Positions 62,076 to 64,000 of a stretch of 64,000 bases of DNA are shown piece by piece. The notes under the pieces are model-generated. The model did no database searches. It was not told the origin of the DNA and saw nothing but the letters and a program-made list of their open reading frames with translations. Source of the DNA: Mycolicibacterium septicum DSM 44393 (GTDB taxonomy: Bacteria; Actinomycetota; Actinomycetes; Mycobacteriales; Mycobacteriaceae); contig NZ_HG322952.1 in assembly GCF_000455325.1 (NCBI RefSeq), forward strand, positions 1,402,886-1,466,885, written 5' to 3'. The position numbers and the translations under genes were made by a program. Within the stretch, counting starts at the first letter, position 1; every line of letters begins with the position of its first letter.

Positions 62076-63098
62076 ATGAGCAAAGTGGGCTCACATCCGT
62101 TCAAAGTGATTCTCGCCGCGGCACTGACCGCCGCGGCCACCGTCGTCGTCCCGTCGGCACCTGCCGGCGCCGCACCCGGTGACCCGGAGGCGGTGGCCAC
62201 CCAGGTCGAACCAACGGTGGCGCGCATCGACACCCGGGTCGACTACCAACAGGCCTACGGCATCGGCACCGGCATCGTGCTCTCCCCGAACGGCGAGGTG
62301 CTGACCAACTATCACGTCGTCCAAGGGGCCAACTCGATCAGCGCCACCGTCGGCGGCCAGAGTTTCCCCGCCGACCTGGTCGGCTACGACCGCCAGAACG
62401 ACATCGCGGTGCTGCAACTGCACGGTGCGGCCGGCCTGCCACCAGCACCGATCGGCGATTCGGGCGCGCTGGCACCGGGTCAGCCGGTGGTCGCGCTCGG
62501 CAATGCCGGGGGTAGCGGCGCGCCGCTGACCCGCGAGATCGGCACCGTCAGCGCCTTCAACCGGACCGTCAACGCCGAAGACGAGCTGACCGGCACCAGC
62601 GATGAGATCAACGGCCTGTTCGAGTTCGCCGCGCCGGTACGTGCCGGCGATTCCGGCGGGCCGGTGGTCAACGATGCGGGCCAGGTCGTCGGGATGACGA
62701 CAGCGGCGTCGGTGAACTTCCGGATGGGCCCCGGTGGCAAGGGATTCGCGATCCCGATCAACGACGCGATGGGCATCGCCGGACAGATCCGCGCCCGCAC
62801 CCCGTCACCTTCGGTGCACATCGGACCGCCGACCATGCTCGGCGTGGGAGTGCGCACCGCGCAGCGCCAGAACGGCGGCGTGATCGTGCAGGACGTCATT
62901 CCCGGCGGACCGGCAGAGGCGGCCGGCCTGAACCCGGGCGATCTGCTCACCAACATCGAGGGCACCCGGCTGGATTCGGCCCGCACCCTGACGCTGGTTC
63001 TCGATCAGCACTACCCGGGCGACGTCGTGGGTCTGACCTGGCTGGACCAGGGCGGCCAACAACGCACCGGCAAGGCCACGCTGGCTGCCGGGCCGTAG
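62076..63098 (+). CDS. Secreted trypsin-like serine protease with PDZ domain (PepA/Mtb32-like)
   Basis: A 340-residue exported protease. After a signal peptide (to about residue 33) comes the chymotrypsin-fold domain with His80 (TNYHVVQG), Asp109 (QNDIAVLQL) and Ser193 (GDSGGPVV). A PDZ domain fills about 245-335 (GVIVQDVIPGGPAEAAGLNPGD). It resembles M. tuberculosis PepA (Rv0125). It probably acts in the envelope or outside the cell. The ATG at 62076 is the only start giving a signal peptide. Confidence 0.92.
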   Translation: MSKVGSHPFKVILAAALTAAATVVVPSAPAGAAPGDPEAVATQVEPTVARIDTRVDYQQAYGIGTGIVLSPNGEVLTNYHVVQGANSISATVGGQSFPADLVGYDRQNDIAVLQLHGAAGLPPAPIGDSGALAPGQPVVALGNAGGSGAPLTREIGTVSAFNRTVNAEDELTGTSDEINGLFEFAAPVRAGDSGGPVVNDAGQVVGMTTAASVNFRMGPGGKGFAIPINDAMGIAGQIRARTPSPSVHIGPPTMLGVGVRTAQRQNGGVIVQDVIPGGPAEAAGLNPGDLLTNIEGTRLDSARTLTLVLDQHYPGDVVGLTWLDQGGQQRTGKATLAAGP

Positions 63099-63101
63099 TC
63101 C

Positions 63102-64000
63102 GTGGTCACGCTGGACCGCCTGATCAACGTCCTGGGCGGCTACGGGGTGCGGCTGCGCACCCCGGCGAATGGACCCCGTCCGGCGCCACGCTCGACCGAG
63201 CTGCGCAGCGTCGTGATGCACGAACCCGGGCAGGTCATCGGTGACGTCCTGCTCGCAGTCGGGGCCACCTCGGTCGGCGAGGCTGTTCAGTGGGCGGCCG
63301 CCGCGCGTGCCGTGGTGGTGCTGGTCCGCGGCCCCGACAGTCCCTCCGGCGATGACGAGCCGGTGGCCGACGACCGTATCGCGGTGATGACCGTCGACCC
63401 CGAAGTCTCCTGGAGCGAGCTGGCGGCCGTGGTCTACGGCGTCGTGCTGGAGGGCCGGGAAACCGAATCCGGGCGTGGCCCAACCGATTTGTTCGCCCTG
63501 GCCGACAGCCTGGCCGACGCTGTGGGCGGCTCGGTCACGATCGAGGACCGGCGCAGTTCGGTGCTGGCCTACTCGCGGCTGCAGCAGCATGCGGACCCGG
63601 CCCGCGCCGAGACGATCCTGAGCCGCCGGGCTCCGCAACAGCTGCGGGCCCTGTTCGAAGCCCGCGGGGTGTTCCGGCATCTGGCCGAATCCGACGAGCC
63701 GATGTTCGTCGGCGGTGACGACGAACGCGGCCTGACCGGGCGGATGGTGGTCGCCGCCCGGGCCGGTCGCGAACTACTCGGGTCGATCTGGGTGACCTGT
63801 GCCGAGCCATTGCCCGACGCGCGCCGGGCCGCGCTGGCCGACGGCGCCCGCATGGTCGCCCTGCACCTGCTGCGCTCACGGGCCAGCGCCGATCTGGAAC
63901 GCCAGGTGGAGTCCGAGCTCGTCATCCGTCTGCTCGAGGGCGCTGCCGACGCCACCACGGCGGCCAGCCGGCTCGGGCTCCCGCAGACACCGCTGCGGGT
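63102..64000 (+). CDS. PucR/CdaR-type regulator, N-terminal part (runs off the right edge)
   Basis: An open frame from the GTG at 63102 continues to the window end without a stop (299 codons visible). The N-terminal about 110 residues form a PucR-like ligand domain (MHEPGQVIGDVLLAVGATSVGEAVQWAAA, read in part). A GAF-like region follows (DSLADAVGGSVTIEDRRSSVLAYS). The start of the next helical region (ERQVESELVIRLLEGAAD) is typical of PucR proteins, whose C-terminal helix-turn-helix would lie beyond the window. The ligand is unknown. It begins three bases after the protease stop, so the two may share a transcript. Confidence 0.8.
   Translation, partial: MVTLDRLINVLGGYGVRLRTPANGPRPAPRSTELRSVVMHEPGQVIGDVLLAVGATSVGEAVQWAAAARAVVVLVRGPDSPSGDDEPVADDRIAVMTVDPEVSWSELAAVVYGVVLEGRETESGRGPTDLFALADSLADAVGGSVTIEDRRSSVLAYSRLQQHADPARAETILSRRAPQQLRALFEARGVFRHLAESDEPMFVGGDDERGLTGRMVVAARAGRELLGSIWVTCAEPLPDARRAALADGARMVALHLLRSRASADLERQVESELVIRLLEGAADATTAASRLGLPQTPLR

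Overview
The window is GC-rich actinobacterial DNA from a mycobacterium, most likely a rapid-growing Mycolicibacterium-type species. Four things support this: a type VII (ESX) secretion core, a complete ergothioneine operon, a LucA homologue, and a gene order from about 14.1 kb to 62 kb that follows M. tuberculosis Rv3698 to Rv3723 with insertions. The species cannot be named from this sequence.

Region 1 (1-13.0 kb) is an ESX core: a partial EspI/MinD-like gene, mycP, a short eccD and eccC on the minus strand, then a second, longer eccD (+), eccB (-), eccE (+) and a DUF5336 membrane protein (+). Two EccD paralogues in one locus is unusual. No esx, PE or PPE substrate gene is visible inside the window. 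Region 2 (13.0-29.1 kb) is conserved mycobacterial backbone: an acyltransferase, a GCS2-like ligase, a methyltransferase, a 13E12-type HNH protein, egtABCDE, exported proteins, a Fur-family regulator, and asd/ask. Region 3 (29.2-43.9 kb) is accessory: a nitroreductase, a galU paralogue with a membrane esterase, and a divergent nitrogen island. On one side of the island lie a GntR regulator, a biuret-hydrolase-like amidase and an NCS1 permease, all overlapping. On the other lie amt, a glutamine-synthetase-like ligase, a glutamate synthase split into three genes, an FAD oxidoreductase and an XRE-cupin regulator. An 89-bp duplication that forms a perfect hairpin sits at the end of the island. Region 4 (44-64 kb) returns to backbone: leuA behind a leucine attenuator, a DnaQ-like exonuclease, murT-gatD, an epoxide-hydrolase-like protein, an MBL hydrolase, a GjpA-like protein, ybaB-recR, the amidase Ami1, an SRPBCC protein, a TmsA/TmsB-like lipid pair, dnaX (apparently frameshifted), aspC, SRP RNA, tRNA-Ser, lucA, a secreted PDZ protease and the start of a PucR-type regulator.

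Functional themes: the ESX genes would build an inner-membrane secretion channel with its mycosin. EgtA-E convert glutamate, cysteine and histidine into ergothioneine. The island probably imports an organic nitrogen compound and ammonium and moves amide nitrogen through a gamma-glutamyl or glutamate-synthase-like route under nitrogen control. Ask/Asd, LeuA and AspC serve aspartate-family and leucine synthesis. MurT/GatD, Ami1 and the transglycosylase act on peptidoglycan. Several genes (leuA leader, ami1, the tmsA-like gene, possibly the NCS1 permease) appear to have leaderless starts.
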